Shown: piece by piece, positions 11,890-24,213 of the stretch
Layout of the letters: every line of letters starts with the position of its first letter
How positions within the stretch are numbered: the stretch's first letter is position 1
Assembly (NCBI GenBank): GCA_003952965.2
Contig: CM025855.1
Span: 37,792,150 to 37,856,149, forward strand
From: Morella rubra
Taxonomy: Eukaryota > Streptophyta > Magnoliopsida > Fagales > Myricaceae
Direction of reading: 5' to 3'
Length of the DNA: 64,000 nucleotides
Program-made: the position numbers and the translations under genes
Notes under the pieces: generated by a model
What the model was told of the DNA's origin: nothing
The model's database searches: none
What the model saw: only the letters and a program-made list of their open reading frames with translations

Positions 11890-14800
11890 CCACTCCTCCC
11901 AATTAACAGCACCACCTCTCGATGATAGCCATCCACAAACTAAATGGGTCCCATTCAATGCCTGTCCATCATCAAATCCTCAAAACTATTAGTCCTTTTT
12001 CTCGTCAAAAATCTCCTCCTCAGTACTCATGAATTGAGATTAGTATTCTTTTGCAAAAGCCTACTACATTTTTGTCGATCAGATTTCCAATCCGAAACAG
12101 ATTCTCCAACAACTGATTTTGAAATATCAACGGCGGATGTGATGCAATGATTTTGGATGAGATGTTTGCGAAATTAATTTTTTTGAAAGATTCTTATGGG
12201 GGAATGTCTGAGAAGATATAATCTGAATGTGTATTTGATCCGCCGGGTTTTTGGACCTCGTGTTGACTCTTTGAACTAAACAAATGTTACAAGGAAATCT
12301 TCGTAAAAAGATCTTGATTTAAACTAAAATATATATTAAAAGAACAATTCGATAAACTTCATAAGCCCCCTCTATTATATTTTTAATAACACCTTCATAA
12401 GAGAAATTGACATATACTTTAATCTAAAAGTTTATCTGTACTTTTATTTCATCAATATTTTCGTCAATGTCTCGTAAAGGCACAAAAAAAAATATTAAAA
12501 ATCAATTATAATTTATCCCTCAAATTATCACTCAATTCTCAAATACTTATAAATTTTAATTCGTTACAATTCATCTTTATAAATTATATTTTTTATTACA
12601 ATTTTATCCCTTAACATGTTGAAGTTATTATATCGAATAGTTTTAGTCCCACGTAAATTACGCATGACTTTCTCATTACTTAAAAAAATAAATTTGACCA
12701 ATTTAATTTTAAATGTGTTATCTTTTTATTTATAAAAAAAATTAATTAATTATATATTATTTTTTAACTCTATAAATTATTAAAAATATTATAAAAAATT
12801 AAAAAATATTCAAATGAAAATAAAATTATCTTTAAAATATAAACTGTTTAATATAATAACTTTAATTGATTAAAAATAAAATTACGTTAAGAAATATAAT
12901 TTATAGGAATAAATTGCAACGAATTAAATACAACCAAAGGACACAAAAGTATCTCTGACCTAGTTGATGCGTCATGCTCGTATCACCATATGCCTTCATT
13001 TTTTACCCAAAAGAAAGACGCCTTGTATATGTGTGCCAATAACAAATTTCGTGAAATTCTTCAACTCTGTGCCTTGAAGAAATAGCTGGCGTCATCTTAT
13101 TGGACAAGCGTAAAGAAACGGGTTTGTCCAGCGACTTTCCCTTTCCAAAATCCAATCCTGTTAATTTCCCCCACCCCCCCATAAAACGCTGACACCTGTT
13201 CGGGGGGGGTTGGTTTTATTTTTCTTTGGCCTCAAATTAGGCTAACCCACCACTTGCTCGGCCGCGACTCACGGCAAAGACGAGTTAAGTACCGTTTTCC
13301 GTTTGAACACAAAAGCATATCATTTGAAGATCATAGACAGGAAAACGAAAAGTCGTACCGTTAGCAATTTCTCCGTTTTCTTTGTTTAAAGATGACTACC
13401 ATGAACGAGTCGAAGTCAGCTTCAAAACCATCTCCACCCCTTCATCACAGAAAGACTTGCACTGACCTCCATTGTTCTGACTTAGAACGGTAAACGTGAT
13501 GATTTGGCCAACGCAAAAATTGTAAGAAGTCAAGAACTAAACGCAATTTGAGAACAGGCAGTGGGTTTTCTTTGGATTTGGTTTTGGCCAAAAAGTGAAA
13601 CAGATCAAGGTTAATAAATCCAAATCTCTCTCCAAGTCTACTGACTGACGCGTATACTCCAATCATCCATAAGAACCACGACACGTTCATTTTCTTCCGG
13701 CGAGTAAAACTACTCCAATCACCCGCTATCTCTTTTTGGTTGAATATTTCTATTTCCTAAAACAAGACCACCTCAACAAAGACTCAGACAGAAAGCAAGA
13801 GAGTGGGAAGCGTCGATCATCGTTAATGTCAAGCAAGGAAGATTCAACAAGCATCAACCACTAAAAACCACAGATAGAGACAGACCGTCTTTAATGATTT
13901 TTTGCTTCCTAATATTTCGTTGCAGTTCAACCACCCATTGAACATGTCATGCCTTCACGGGCCACATCTAAGTCGACTAAGGTTTCCAGATGCTTATCGT
14001 TCCATAACATGTGTATTTGAAGTAGTGAAGTCCAAGACCCAATTTGCAATTTAATAAACGACCACAACCAGATGTCGTAGGGGATAGGGTGAGCATCAAT
14101 ATACCTTCCTAATAAATAAGGTCCCATCATCTTTGGATTCATCGCGCTAAAAATCGTGAACTTTAGCGCTTTGCTTTGCATGACTGCCACGTCATAGTTA
14201 AAGCAAGAAGATAATGTTGGGTTAAGCACTTCTATATCTTATGCCATAACCCGTGGAATAGATACAAATCCTAACTAAAATGATTAAGGATTATCCTAGT
14301 GGCACTAACCAATACACGTCCTCCCATTATCTTATGAGATTCTCTGCAAAGGACAAGCTAAAAAAAAACAACTGTCTAAATAAATATATGGTTGTAGTTG
14401 AACTGTATCTTCCACCGTATATGGCCAGGGACTGCAATGAAAAAAGTGTTAAAAAACAGCCATGGCTCTTGAAAAAATAACATCACAACGACGCAATCAA
14501 TTAAAAGAAAAAAAAAATCTGTAAAACTTAAAGGCTAAACTAAAGTTCTAAAAAGGGCACAAATTAAACAACTTAATAGAGAGTTAGGTCTTCCCTACCT
14601 GCCCATGGGCAACATTGTACTTGTAGAGAGTTAACAACTTTGTAAAAGCTTTTGCGACTTTATAACATAAAGAGGGGCCATGCGGCCTAGAATGTTCGCT
14701 AAAACTAACCTTTTAAGAGAACCCAAAACCGGACCACCTCGTTGAAGATGGTAACTTGGGGAGTATCTCGACCCCGCGCCCCCAACCCACTTTCTGTGGA

Positions 14801-14964
14801 CAAATTTCTTCTTAGGAGGAGAGGCCGCAATAGGCAGTATGGACAAGAAATTATTAATGCACTCCAAATGCGACAACTGAGATAATTCAAAACGAATCAA
14901 TAAATGCTCATTAAAAAACTGAAGAATTAATACATCCTGATAAATAAAAAAAATTCCTTGTAGT
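11890..14964. other. Intergenic region between CAD and the PUS gene
   Basis: AT-rich DNA with one inverted-repeat element at 12554-12930 (separate entry). Frames such as 13445-13690 and 13927-14229 on the minus strand match nothing I know and lack codon or motif support. Polypurine/homopolymer runs occur near 13170 and 13203. The last 350 bp are the 3' flank of the minus-strand PUS gene. Confidence 0.55.
12554..12930. mobile_element. MITE with long terminal inverted repeats
   Basis: The left end (tttaattcgttacaattcat, continuing into ctttataaattatatttttt) and the right end (aagaaatataatttatagga, continuing to gcaacgaattaaa) are inverted copies over about 40 bp with a few mismatches. The 377 bp body is very AT-rich and non-coding. 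Superfamily cannot be fixed, because no convincing target-site duplication was seen. Confidence 0.65.
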
Positions 14965-17900
14965 TTAAGAATTCAAAATGTCCCAACTTCTTTGCATGAA
15001 TGAAGGCAAAGGAGCAACCAACTCGAGGCTTTCTACTTCTGAAAGATCATAGTCCGAAGAAAGTTCCACATTTTCTAAAGCCCGAGACACATTGGGCAAG
15101 ATCATTTGCTTGCAATGAAGATGAAGGCGAAGATGTTTCTCGGATATACTTCCACTCTCCAAATCAAGGCCAAAGGGACTGATCTTCCCCTTCCCAAGAT
15201 TTTCGTTTGATTTGTTTTCAACATTAGGCCAAGGCAAATGTTTCCACTTCCTATGAGTTTGCCATCCATATTTGAGGTCTCCAACTATCGGTGTTCCCAA
15301 TACCTCAGCACAGTGTACACGGAGCTGTATGTCCCAACAGAGAAAAACGTTTGTAGATAGCAAATGGTGAGACAGGGACCAACAAGAAAAAGACGCACTC
15401 GCTCATGAATAGATGGATTTAGTTCTTATCCATACCTGGTGCTTTCTACCAGTCAAAGGAGAAAGTTCTAGCCATGTGTACCCTGCATACTTACAACTAA
15501 CATAAGAAAAGGCACATCAAATCAAACAACTTCAACAAGAATGATGAAGAAAGTCAAGCATGTGTTCCCGATTATCTTTTATAGACATGTTTCGAGGGTA
15601 ACCAGACAAAAGTGTTTCTATTAAGTTCTACATCCAAAATTATGCCTCGATGCTCTCCATTCGTATAAAGAAGTCTGATAGAAGTTCATTGATATTGTAA
15701 TGAAGTTCATTACTAACCATGACATGAAGATCTAATCACTTGATACTCTGTTAATGCATGCTGAGCTGACATATTTTGTGCCTTGTCAACGATCGTGATC
15801 CGATCAGATTTACCATTGTCCACCACCACCTGCATGCAATCACAATTAATTGAAAAAATGAAGTGAAAGGCCATGATTGAGTGGTATAAAAGCTACAAAG
15901 TTTTACGACCTGCAAGTTCCTAGACCCAGATACATTGTACCTTCAATTTAACAGTTGTTAATAATCAAGGTTCTCTTACCTTCCCTAATGGTGCTGAAAT
16001 TAACCCCTTGGGACGTCTTGGAGACCCAATGACAAGAGCCCAATACTTTCTTTGCAGGACTCTTCCTGCATTGTCAATGTCCTTAGGATGCACAGAAACT
16101 CCTTATATCAGGTTCAATTTAATAGTTGTACACTTCCCATAAACATGTTAGGCTTCTGAATAAAAGCAAACAGAAACAAGGACTAGGCCTAGACTCACAT
16201 CTTTTGCACCGGAGGTTTTCTCACGAAAGATGGAATGTAGAACTGTTGCACTTGTTTGCGTTCTCCCCATAACCAGAATGCCGCTACTGTCTCTATCAAG
16301 CCTGTGAACCTAGAATACAGAATGCTTCATTATGAGAGTGTAGAATGATGATATCTATCTATTGTGTAAGCAGTAGGTATAAGCAATTGTCAGGATTGTG
16401 GATCCCATTCCTTTCAAAGTTTAAGCAAGTAAAGGATTCTGATATGTGGATTTTGCCCTTGAATTCTTTAACCATTCAAATGAAATAACTGCAATTTGCT
16501 TTGAATTCCAACTTTGTCTTGCTTTTGCGAAAGTAGTTCCATTTCTACATACTAACTGGACCCGGAGTTTAAGATAAGGTGAGATAAATGGAAAATTTAT
16601 ACTGTATTGTAATTCAAAAAATATTTGATCCATGCATCTTTTGATAGGAGAGAGAAAACAATTTTTCAACCAGGGTGGAAAAAAAAAACAGCCAATAATG
16701 TAGCACATTGTTATTTTGAACCTCAGTCCCCTCTAGCACCAATAAATCTTCAAGAGAGCATATACATTGGCAGATTACCATATGCTATATCTTTGCAAAG
16801 ACATCATCAATCTAGTAGTATATAGGGTACAAAGGTCATGGACTTCTTTGATTCCTGGCCAATTACTAGGTGTCTTGACAAGCGCAGGTCATGCAAAAAA
16901 TCCAAATTCAAGATAGCTTTTGTGGCCGAGAACTTAAAAACCAAAAAAACATAGCTTTTATGGCATATAGTTGAAGCTTCATCCATGGTAAATTCTGGTT
17001 ACACTCTGCTTCAATTCATATTAATTTCACCAGCAAACTCACCAGCCGAGGGGGTTCTGAATAGTCGTAACTTAAACAAGAGGCAGCAAGTTCATCTAAA
17101 CTTTGTTTGATTCTAATGCCACCCTGTCCAACATAAGCATCAGCCGAACTTAGAAACCAACACCCAGAAGTCCAAAAATTGGAAAAAACGTCAGAATAAA
17201 CATTTTGACAGCTTACCTGTACAGGCATTCCTGGAGGTTTATTAACAACAATAATGGCCGGATCCTGAATTTTAATAAGCATACAAGTCACATATCGGAA
17301 ACAATCATGGCTCCGTATATATATATGAAGAAAGTAGAAAAGTTGAGAACCTTGTATAACACAAGGCTACGGATGAAGTTCACTTCTTCCTCATTGCAAT
17401 GGCAGTTGTGTTTCTCAACCGGAAACTCGTGAACGGTAACAGGAAGAAAGATTCGATCTCCATTATTCATCGAGTCCTTTGCTGCCACCTTGATTAATAA
17501 TGCTTTAAACATCAGAAACAAACAAAGCTCGTATTTGAAACAATACATGTAGCAAAGCGCCCTATTTTTGTTTAGCAATAAAGATTATTAAGCACAATCT
17601 ACCATCAAGAACAAAGCTTTGTTAGTCTACAATTGATAATTTTGCCAGCAGCAAGCATTACTTATATTATATAGTTACCCTTTTGAGCTTGCGTTCCTGT
17701 CGTACTTCAGCACCGACATTAGTAATTTCTATATCACTGAATTCTCTTCGAACCTGAAATTGAACCGCATCTCCATTTAGTACTAAACCATTCTCTACTC
17801 TCAAAATCCCAAAATTTGTCAAGTGAAAACGGGACAAGTGGGACCTGTCTTAGACGAAAGAGCTTCTGCACAAGGCTTCTCGGTAGCTCCGGGCAGCACC

Positions 17901-18186
17901 GTAGCACCCACTTGAGTGCCGTGGTGGTTGCATCGGCTTTTGTTTTGGCGCGGCTGCAAGATATTGCCTTCCCCAACTCGGCGCCGTTTACGCTCGGAGT
18001 GAACGGAGGTAAAGTGAACCATTTGCTGCTGTTGTTATTGTTGGGGTCCTTTTTTGGATCATTTCTGGTGGTGTAGTGGGAACGCAACACGTATATGACC
18101 GAGATGTATGGTCTAACGCGGCCGCGTGTGGTGGTTGATGTGGTGTACAGGAGTTTGACGAGGTGGAGTATACCGGGGTTTACCAT
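14965..18186 (-). CDS. RNA pseudouridine synthase, RluA/RluD family, mitochondrial PUS4-like, ten exons
   Basis: Converts uridine to pseudouridine in RNA, probably in mitochondria. Exons in gene order: 17845-18186, 17679-17753, 17351-17488, 17217-17264, 17043-17123, 16199-16309, 15980-16081, 15718-15829, 15436-15482, 14965-15324; total 1416 nt, 471 aa, with consistent phases and no break. The first ~60 residues are basic and hydroxylated, as in a transit peptide; an in-frame Met 17 codons upstream (18237) is a possible alternative start. Motifs: [19 protein letters not shown], then the catalytic block [17 protein letters not shown] with the catalytic Asp at about residue 233, then [34 protein letters not shown] and [11 protein letters not shown]. 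It sits head-behind CAD on the same strand, an adjacency that I recall also from Arabidopsis (At3g19440-At3g19450). Confidence 0.93.
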
Positions 18187-18739
18187 AATTCTTTTGTGTT
18201 TTCGGGTGAAAGGGAGGAAGTAGAAAGGGTTTAGCAACCGGGATGAGCTGCTAAAGTTGGGCTGTCTTGTGCCCAGTTTGGGCTGAGTTGGGCTCGGGTC
18301 GTAGTTGGTAAAAGCCCTCTCCCAAGAATGGGCTGGTCAAGTGGGAATGTCTTGGGGCCCATCTAAGCCTATGGTGTGAGTATGTCTCCTGGCCCATGTT
18401 GGCATCAGGCGGGCTACGCTCGTTGTTGGTGAAAGCCTAGAGAAAGATAGGGCCCCACTGGACTCTTTATTGCCTATAATGTGTTTCTATTTCTGTCTTA
18501 CTGTATTATAACGGATGTAGCCTGTAGGCCGCCTCTAGTCCGTTTGGAGTTAAATTCTGTTTTATTCATCGAAGAAATTAAAAATGAGAGAGAATACAAG
18601 AACATGTATTTCTTTCACCAAATTATAAGAATACGCGCACAAAAAATTATTTATTTTCACATATAGTATAAAGAAAGAAAGAACAGATGAAGGAAGAAAA
18701 AAGAAAAAAAAGAAAGTTCATACATTCAACACCAAAGGT
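18187..18739. other. Intergenic DNA between PUS and the first peptide gene
   Basis: Holds the PUS promoter/leader (about 18190-18300) and the 3' flank of the minus-strand peptide gene. A purine-rich AAAGAAAG tract lies near 18668-18715. No other feature is recognised. Confidence 0.5.
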
Positions 18740-19039
18740 TTATAAGTGGTGCATGATGCGACCGAACTTCTTGTGTCCATCTCCGGGGCTTGGACCAGAG
18801 TCTTTATTCTTTCCGAGCATTCGACCATGCCTAGATTTGTGTCCTGCACCACCTTGGCTTGGCCCTGAATGCTTAATTATTCGGAGACACAATCTGTCAA
18901 CATGACCCAGCTCCATCCCTCCACAAGAACCAGCCAATCTCAAAGCGTTCGATGGATGAGGTTGTCTCGCAAAAAAGACAAAGCTGCAGAAAAGTAGAAG
19001 GAAAGAGCCAATACGAAAAGACCTTAGTTTTCCAGCCAT
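18740..19039 (-). CDS. PIP-like secreted peptide precursor with two peptide domains
   Basis: Small precursor of 99 aa, starting at MAGKLRSF (19037-19039). A hydrophobic signal peptide (FLLLFCSFVFFARQ) occupies about residues 10-30 and is followed by a variable pro-region. Two copies of the SGPS-type peptide lie at the C-terminus: KHSGPSQGGAGHK and KDSGPSPGDGHKK. The core SGPSxGxGH is the signature of PAMP-induced peptides (PIP/PIPL), which are secreted, processed and hydroxylated and, in Arabidopsis, sensed by RLK7 to amplify immunity. Two peptide units per precursor is less usual than one. A TATA-like tataaaac lies at about 19130-19137 on the minus strand. Other Met codons upstream (19087) would bury the signal peptide and are rejected as starts. 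Confidence 0.85.
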   Translation of the reverse strand: MAGKLRSFRIGSFLLLFCSFVFFARQPHPSNALRLAGSCGGMELGHVDRLCLRIIKHSGPSQGGAGHKSRHGRMLGKNKDSGPSPGDGHKKFGRIMHHL

Positions 19040-19359
19040 TTTATGTTGTAAACCCACCCAGAACACCACCATTACAGACTGTGACAATTCGTAGGAAGCA
19101 TTGCAGATCAGATGATCACCGGGGGCCGTTTTATAAGTATTGCGTTTGGAGAGAACATGAATTTCTTACTTTGAATAGGGTAACATGTGAAGGACTTTTA
19201 TTTACCTATTAAATTACACCATTCTTTAAGCTGACGTACCATATGATCTGCTTTTTTCGAGGAGAACAAAATGGTTGCTGCTTTTGAGAGGCAATATTGC
19301 ATTGAAGGGATAAATGGGAGTATCTGTTTTCCTGTCGCCATTTTCTCGGTGTTGGAATT

Positions 19360-19772
19360 GGTAAAGTCATAGTTAGATACTTAAATTTAAGTAAAAATTT
19401 AGTTAGTCCGTAATTTTTAAAACTACGATTTAAGAATTTTAATTTTTAAAAATTATCAATTTATACTTTTTATCTAAATTAAGTTTAAATTAGACGGGAA
19501 AATATGAAAAAGATAACTAAAATGACCAAAATGTCATTCTAAGATAAAATTATTAAAAATATTAAAAAATTAAAAATAATTTTTTTTTAAAAAAAAGTAA
19601 TATTTTTTAAATAAAAACTATTGAAACTCTATTTCAATAATATATTTATTTCTTAAATTTTTATTATTTTTTAAAATTTAGTCATTGAAGGATATTTCGG
19701 TCATTTTGTATGAAAATTATAGAGTAACTATAATTTTTGCTCGTACTTACGAAACTAACTATGACTTTACCC
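19360..19772. mobile_element. MITE with 17 bp perfect terminal inverted repeats
   Basis: The left end ggtaaagtcatagttag and the right end ctaactatgactttacc are exact reverse complements. The 413 bp body is AT-rich with internal partial inverted symmetry (ggtcattttgtat near the right end, atgaccaaaatgtcat near the centre). No coding capacity. Target-site duplication not evident; superfamily unassigned. Confidence 0.75.
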
Positions 19773-19927
19773 AAAAAAAATAAAGATTCACACGTCATAG
19801 AATACAACAGACAACATGAATTTCCTTGGATTTGGGCAATGGCCCCTCACATTGTCACAACGTCTGCTGTTTGAGACCAAAAGACTGCTGTTTGAGACCA
19901 AAAGACCCACAACAACATACGAAAAGG

Positions 19928-21048
19928 CAGGGACGAAGCTAAGGGGGGGGCTAGTGGGGGCCATGCCCCCCCCCCAAACCTCTTGCAATTTTTTTTTTAT
20001 ACATGGCCAAAGTTTTAATTTTTTGCAAAATTTTTTAATATAAGAGCAAAATTGGTAGTAATCTTTATAATAGTCCCTCCAAAATTTTTGAAGAAATAAA
20101 ATGAGATAATGAAAAAACTAAAAAGAGTGAATAATTACTTTATAAGAGCGCCCTCCAACTTTTTAAAGAAAAAAAAAATACTAAGAGTTTATCTTTTTTA
20201 CTTTTCTCTCTCCCTCTTTTTTTTTTTTTCCTAAAATTCATCTCTTCCTGTCTTTTTTATAGTGTGTCTTTCTTCCTCTCCCTTTATCTAAAGTGTTTTT
20301 TTTTTTTACTTTTCTTTTGCCCTTTATTTTTTCTAAAATTTATTTTTTCTTTCTCTCTCACTTACTGCCTTTCAATGGCCTCTCTATATTTTTTAGATTT
20401 TTGCTCAATGGCCTCTTTTTTTTTGTTTCTCTCTCTCCCACCATTTTATCTCACATATAGAAAATAACAAAATTCATACTCAACTCTTGGAATACAAAAA
20501 ACTTTTGCTTTGCACTCAAAAAAAGTCCTCTTCAAAGTTAGAATTCTAAATATTATACATTTAATTATTATTGTCATTTTTGTTTGAAAACATACTCATT
20601 TCATTATTATTGTTTAATTAAAATATTATTGCTCTATTATTTGTGTGTGCCTATGTTATTTTGACTAGATTTTAATATTGCTTTGTGCCTTTGTCAATAA
20701 TTTATGAGCCATTTATTTTAAAGATTTTAAACTTTCGATTACATTAGGCCACACAAGGTTTTAGTATTAATATAATAATTGATGACTTTTACTCGAACGT
20801 CCGGTTCAATTAGCATAATTGATGAAAATTTAGCTTTAACAATTAGTTAAAGTTTATAATTTTTTTTTAAGTTTTAGAATATGTTATTACATTTTGATTA
20901 TGCTTATTTTGATTATAATAAAAATTTGAAGACCATGAGATTAGTCAAGGTACAAGTAAGATGGCTTCGACACTCTATTAGAAAAAAAATTTCAAACAAA
21001 AATTATATTTGGCCCTTCCTAAAGACAAATCCTGGCTTCATCGTTGCC
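19928..21048. mobile_element. Non-autonomous hAT-type DNA transposon with target-site duplication
   Basis: Starts cagggacgaagct followed by long G and C tracts flanking gccatg, a typical end of plant hAT elements related to zinc-finger MYM/TTF-type transposases. Ends cctggcttcatcgttgcc, an imperfect inverted copy of the start. Flanks are cgaaaagg (19920-19927) and ggaaaagg (21049-21056), an 8 bp target duplication with one mismatch, the length expected for hAT. The 1.1 kb interior is pyrimidine-rich (20190-20460) then AT-rich, with no intact transposase; a short frame at 20881-21117 may be a vestige. Confidence 0.7.
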
Positions 21049-21056
21049 GGAAAAGG

Positions 21057-23768
21057 ATCATTGTTTCAGATATTACAAAGATTAAACCAGAACAAAAAGA
21101 GGCCCATGTTATTATAGAGTAAACCTGGTTTTCCTCGTAGTATATAATATGCATATATCAGTTAGCAGCTTGTACAAGGGTATAGACGCAAATTTAATTT
21201 GTAGTAAATGAGCATAAATCTGTGAAATTTCCTTTATCTCGGTTCATGCATCAAGACAGATTTAATTTCTAATTTTGGTTGACTAGTTGTGCATGGCTAC
21301 AAAAGGAGGATTTTGTGCCGTGTCTAAGGCCATAATTGAGAAGATCGAGGCTGTTGACCTCCACGTACACAATAACAATCAACAAATGCAGTGCTAGCTG
21401 CTCCACCCACAAGTTGTGAATTACCTCTCAGAGGTAACATTGCCTTCGACCTTACGTCAAAAATACTGTCCCACTTTACGCTATGTACTCTTAAATCGTT
21501 GATTTTGGAGACCCTGGAAGCGTCACTCGAAGTTAATTCCATCTCAAATATGATATTAGGCATGGTCGTAGCTTAACTCGCGATGTCTTTGGGCCACCTG
21601 TTACACACTTACACTCACGGAGAGAAGACTTAGAATTTTGTGGCGTCTCATGAAAATGAAATCATTTGACTTGGTTTTCCCCAAATCAAGTTTCGTGGAA
21701 CATCAGTGTCGTTATAAACTTATAGAAACTGAAGTCTCAAAGTGGTCTGAACTATATGATTCAATGAGTCCTTCATGGGATCATGTCCGACGCGCAATGG
21801 CTATCAATGTAGAAAGTCCCTTTCAATTCATTGGCCTGATGGGATGGTTTCTTTTAGTTTCATGCAAGATATTTGGGAATGATTGCTTGAATTTCCTTTG
21901 TGAGATCGAACTAATTAATGGACTCTTACCTGATTCGATCGATATCTACCACAGCCTAATTAAGTTAGGTTCGACTTCTGGGCATACAAAGGCTCCGAAA
22001 TACTGTGGGTGCAACTGTTTACGATGATGACAGCGATATATACTACAAAATCAGACCTCATTAATTTAGTGAAAATTATGATATCGCTCTCATTTTTGGT
22101 TCAAAAATATTTTAGTCCTCAAGCTTTCAATTGTTATCAATTTAGTCCCTCAAGTGTTGACAGCTTGCAGTTGGGATATTTAGAAGAAGGATTATATATA
22201 AGGACGTAATTTCGATGAAAATGTGGTATATAGTTGGGTGGATTCAAATTAGGGTTTCTGATACAGAATAGCGCAAAGAGTGCGGCCAATTTCAGGGCAC
22301 GATTCATACCTCTGAGCCTCTCTGTGGATGCTAACTCGAAACCATGTGGTTTCAGAAATTAATTAATTGCTGAATTTCGGCACATGTACCAAGACTTTTG
22401 TGAAAATGTATGCTAACCGAAGGGCAATGGGCAGATATTTCATTTAATTTCTATAATTTCCTTATCGGGACTTGACTCCTAATTACTAATGCTATGACTA
22501 CGTACTTGTCTGCAACTTCTTTTAATACATTATCAGAAAGTTTATATGTCGACCTGATATCTATCTTCGTCTGAAGCTGGATATACTAATTATTAATTAA
22601 GGTGGGCAAGGCTACTGGCCAGTGTTTCACCATCTCTTTTCATTAGACAAAAAAAAAAAAGACATATCAGTACTCTCCCGTCGTTACTGCAGTCTGCAGT
22701 CATCATCTATGTCGCCGTTTTTTCAGATGTTTACGAGTTCTTCGTTGTGAAAATTAGAATGCATAAACCAGGTGAAACGTCGTACCAGAAAGAAACTGAT
22801 CTACTTGTCGTGGGGTCTAATCTAATACACTTTTCTTGATGAAATATAAAAGGTAATCTTCTTAACCTAGTTAATTAAGCATACAACGAAGAATTTGGAA
22901 GGTGAATTAATTATGACCTATAGTTTTCATTTTTGGGTAAGTGGCCTAGAGACTAGAGTTATATAAACGGGTATATATGAAGATTCTCAATCGACGTCGT
23001 TATAAGCTCTTTCAAGTGATCAACCACATAGAACGGCTTAACAGTTTATTTGCGGCGATGGCTCATTTGGTACTTAGACACGTGGCCTACCATTCACTTC
23101 ATGAACAAATCAATTGAACCATGTTCTTGCCACCCCAATGTCTTATGTGGATGTCACTGTCTTTCGTGCCGCCTCAATGGTTGCTTCGAGTCCCAGATGT
23201 CAACTGCTTTAAACTCCCTTGTGCGATTTGGCAGGCCCCAACATACATGTTCAGACCTAGAAATATTGGCTTTTTTCAGGTTAGGTTCAAAGCCAATCTC
23301 AAGATGATTGATTTCCCCTGGATTTCTTTCGTAGAAAGTCAATTAAATCCTTTTCAATAGATATAGCACACGTAATATAATATTGCTTAAATCAACATTT
23401 CACCCTTTTTCTTTTTCTTTTATCCTATATAGTTTGGACCATTTAGCTCCATATCCGGAGCATAGTTGAATTTCCTCTTACACAGTAGCATGAAAATCCC
23501 ATTTGATTCTAGCTTATGGTGAAGTCCTTTTAGAGTTCGAACTTTTAGTTTTCCTTCAGCATTTCACTTCTCAAAGGGTCGACACTCTGTACGCTCCCTG
23601 ACAAAGGGATGAACCAAAGGTGGCGGCCGGCACCTCAAGAAAGTCTAAAATCTCACATGCTTTTGAACAACATCATTCCTTTTCTTTGTCAAAAGGTACC
23701 CTAACTTTCCTAGCCCCTAGCTCTTCTAGCCTCCCCAACTCACCTCCTTACCTCAAAGTCTCAGACAA
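21057..23768. other. Gene-poor region upstream of the peptide gene at 23.9 kb
   Basis: No gene recognised. A 129-codon plus-strand frame (21638-22027) is the longest but matches no family I know and has no promoter or splice context. At 23080-23175 the DNA resembles 27305-27395 and 35220-35315 (shared run ctttcgtgccg and flanks), so a dispersed repeat is present. 23590-23770 is the likely promoter of the next gene. Confidence 0.5.
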
Positions 23769-23778
23769 TATATAAATA
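23769..23778 (+). promoter_or_regulatory. TATA box of the three-peptide PIP-like gene
   Basis: tatataaata lies about 95 bp upstream of the ATG at 23872, within a C-rich stretch, which is a normal plant core-promoter spacing once a short leader is allowed for. Confidence 0.6.
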
Positions 23779-23871
23779 GAACTCCACCACCCCCATTCTT
23801 CAGCTCAAACAAAACTAGTATACGCAGAATATTAAGTCTGAGCCTGAGTACTGCAACCGTATCTAGCTAAC

Positions 23872-24213
23872 ATGAGTAGAGGACTGAAGTGTCTTTCCCT
23901 TTTTTATGTTCTCTATCTTTACCTCTTTCTTAGCTCTATGGATTCCGCAACAGAAGCCCGACCGTTGATCAGCACAAGGTCACATAGGTATCTTTTAAGG
24001 GAGATTGGTGGCATCTACAAGGCAGCGGATAACTCGGGACCAAGTCCAGGTGGCGGAGGACACAGACCTAAAAGCTTCCAAACGCTGGAAGGGAATAAGC
24101 ACTTTGGTCCTAGTCCCGGAGTAGGAAACCCTCAAACTCTAGGAGAGATGAAGAAATCTGGTCCTAGTCCTGGTGTAGGACATCATAAGCTTATTACAGG
24201 AAACAATAAGTAA
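23872..24213 (+). CDS. PIP-like secreted peptide precursor with three peptide domains
   Basis: 113 aa. Residues 1-29 form a signal peptide (LSLFYVLYLYLFLSS) ending near the ATEARP sequence, which is shared in kind with the other precursors here (AAEARA). After a short basic pro-region come three SGPS-type units: NSGPSPGGGGHRP, HFGPSPGVGNPQ and KSGPSPGVGHHK. The first and third keep the canonical GPSPGxGH; the middle one has lost the initial Ser and the final His and may be inactive or differently processed. Family and role as for PIP peptides: apoplastic immune/stress signals. Intronless. It lies about 90 bp before the left edge of the tandem kinase-peptide duplication. Confidence 0.87.
   Translation: MSRGLKCLSLFYVLYLYLFLSSMDSATEARPLISTRSHRYLLREIGGIYKAADNSGPSPGGGGHRPKSFQTLEGNKHFGPSPGVGNPQTLGEMKKSGPSPGVGHHKLITGNNK

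Noticed and set aside
13927-14229. A 100-codon minus-strand frame between CAD and PUS
   Set aside because: No family signature; probably chance.
21638-22027. A 129-codon plus-strand frame
   Set aside because: Begins near an SSR-free AT-rich stretch, matches no family I know and has no supporting promoter; kept only as a mention in the intergenic entry.
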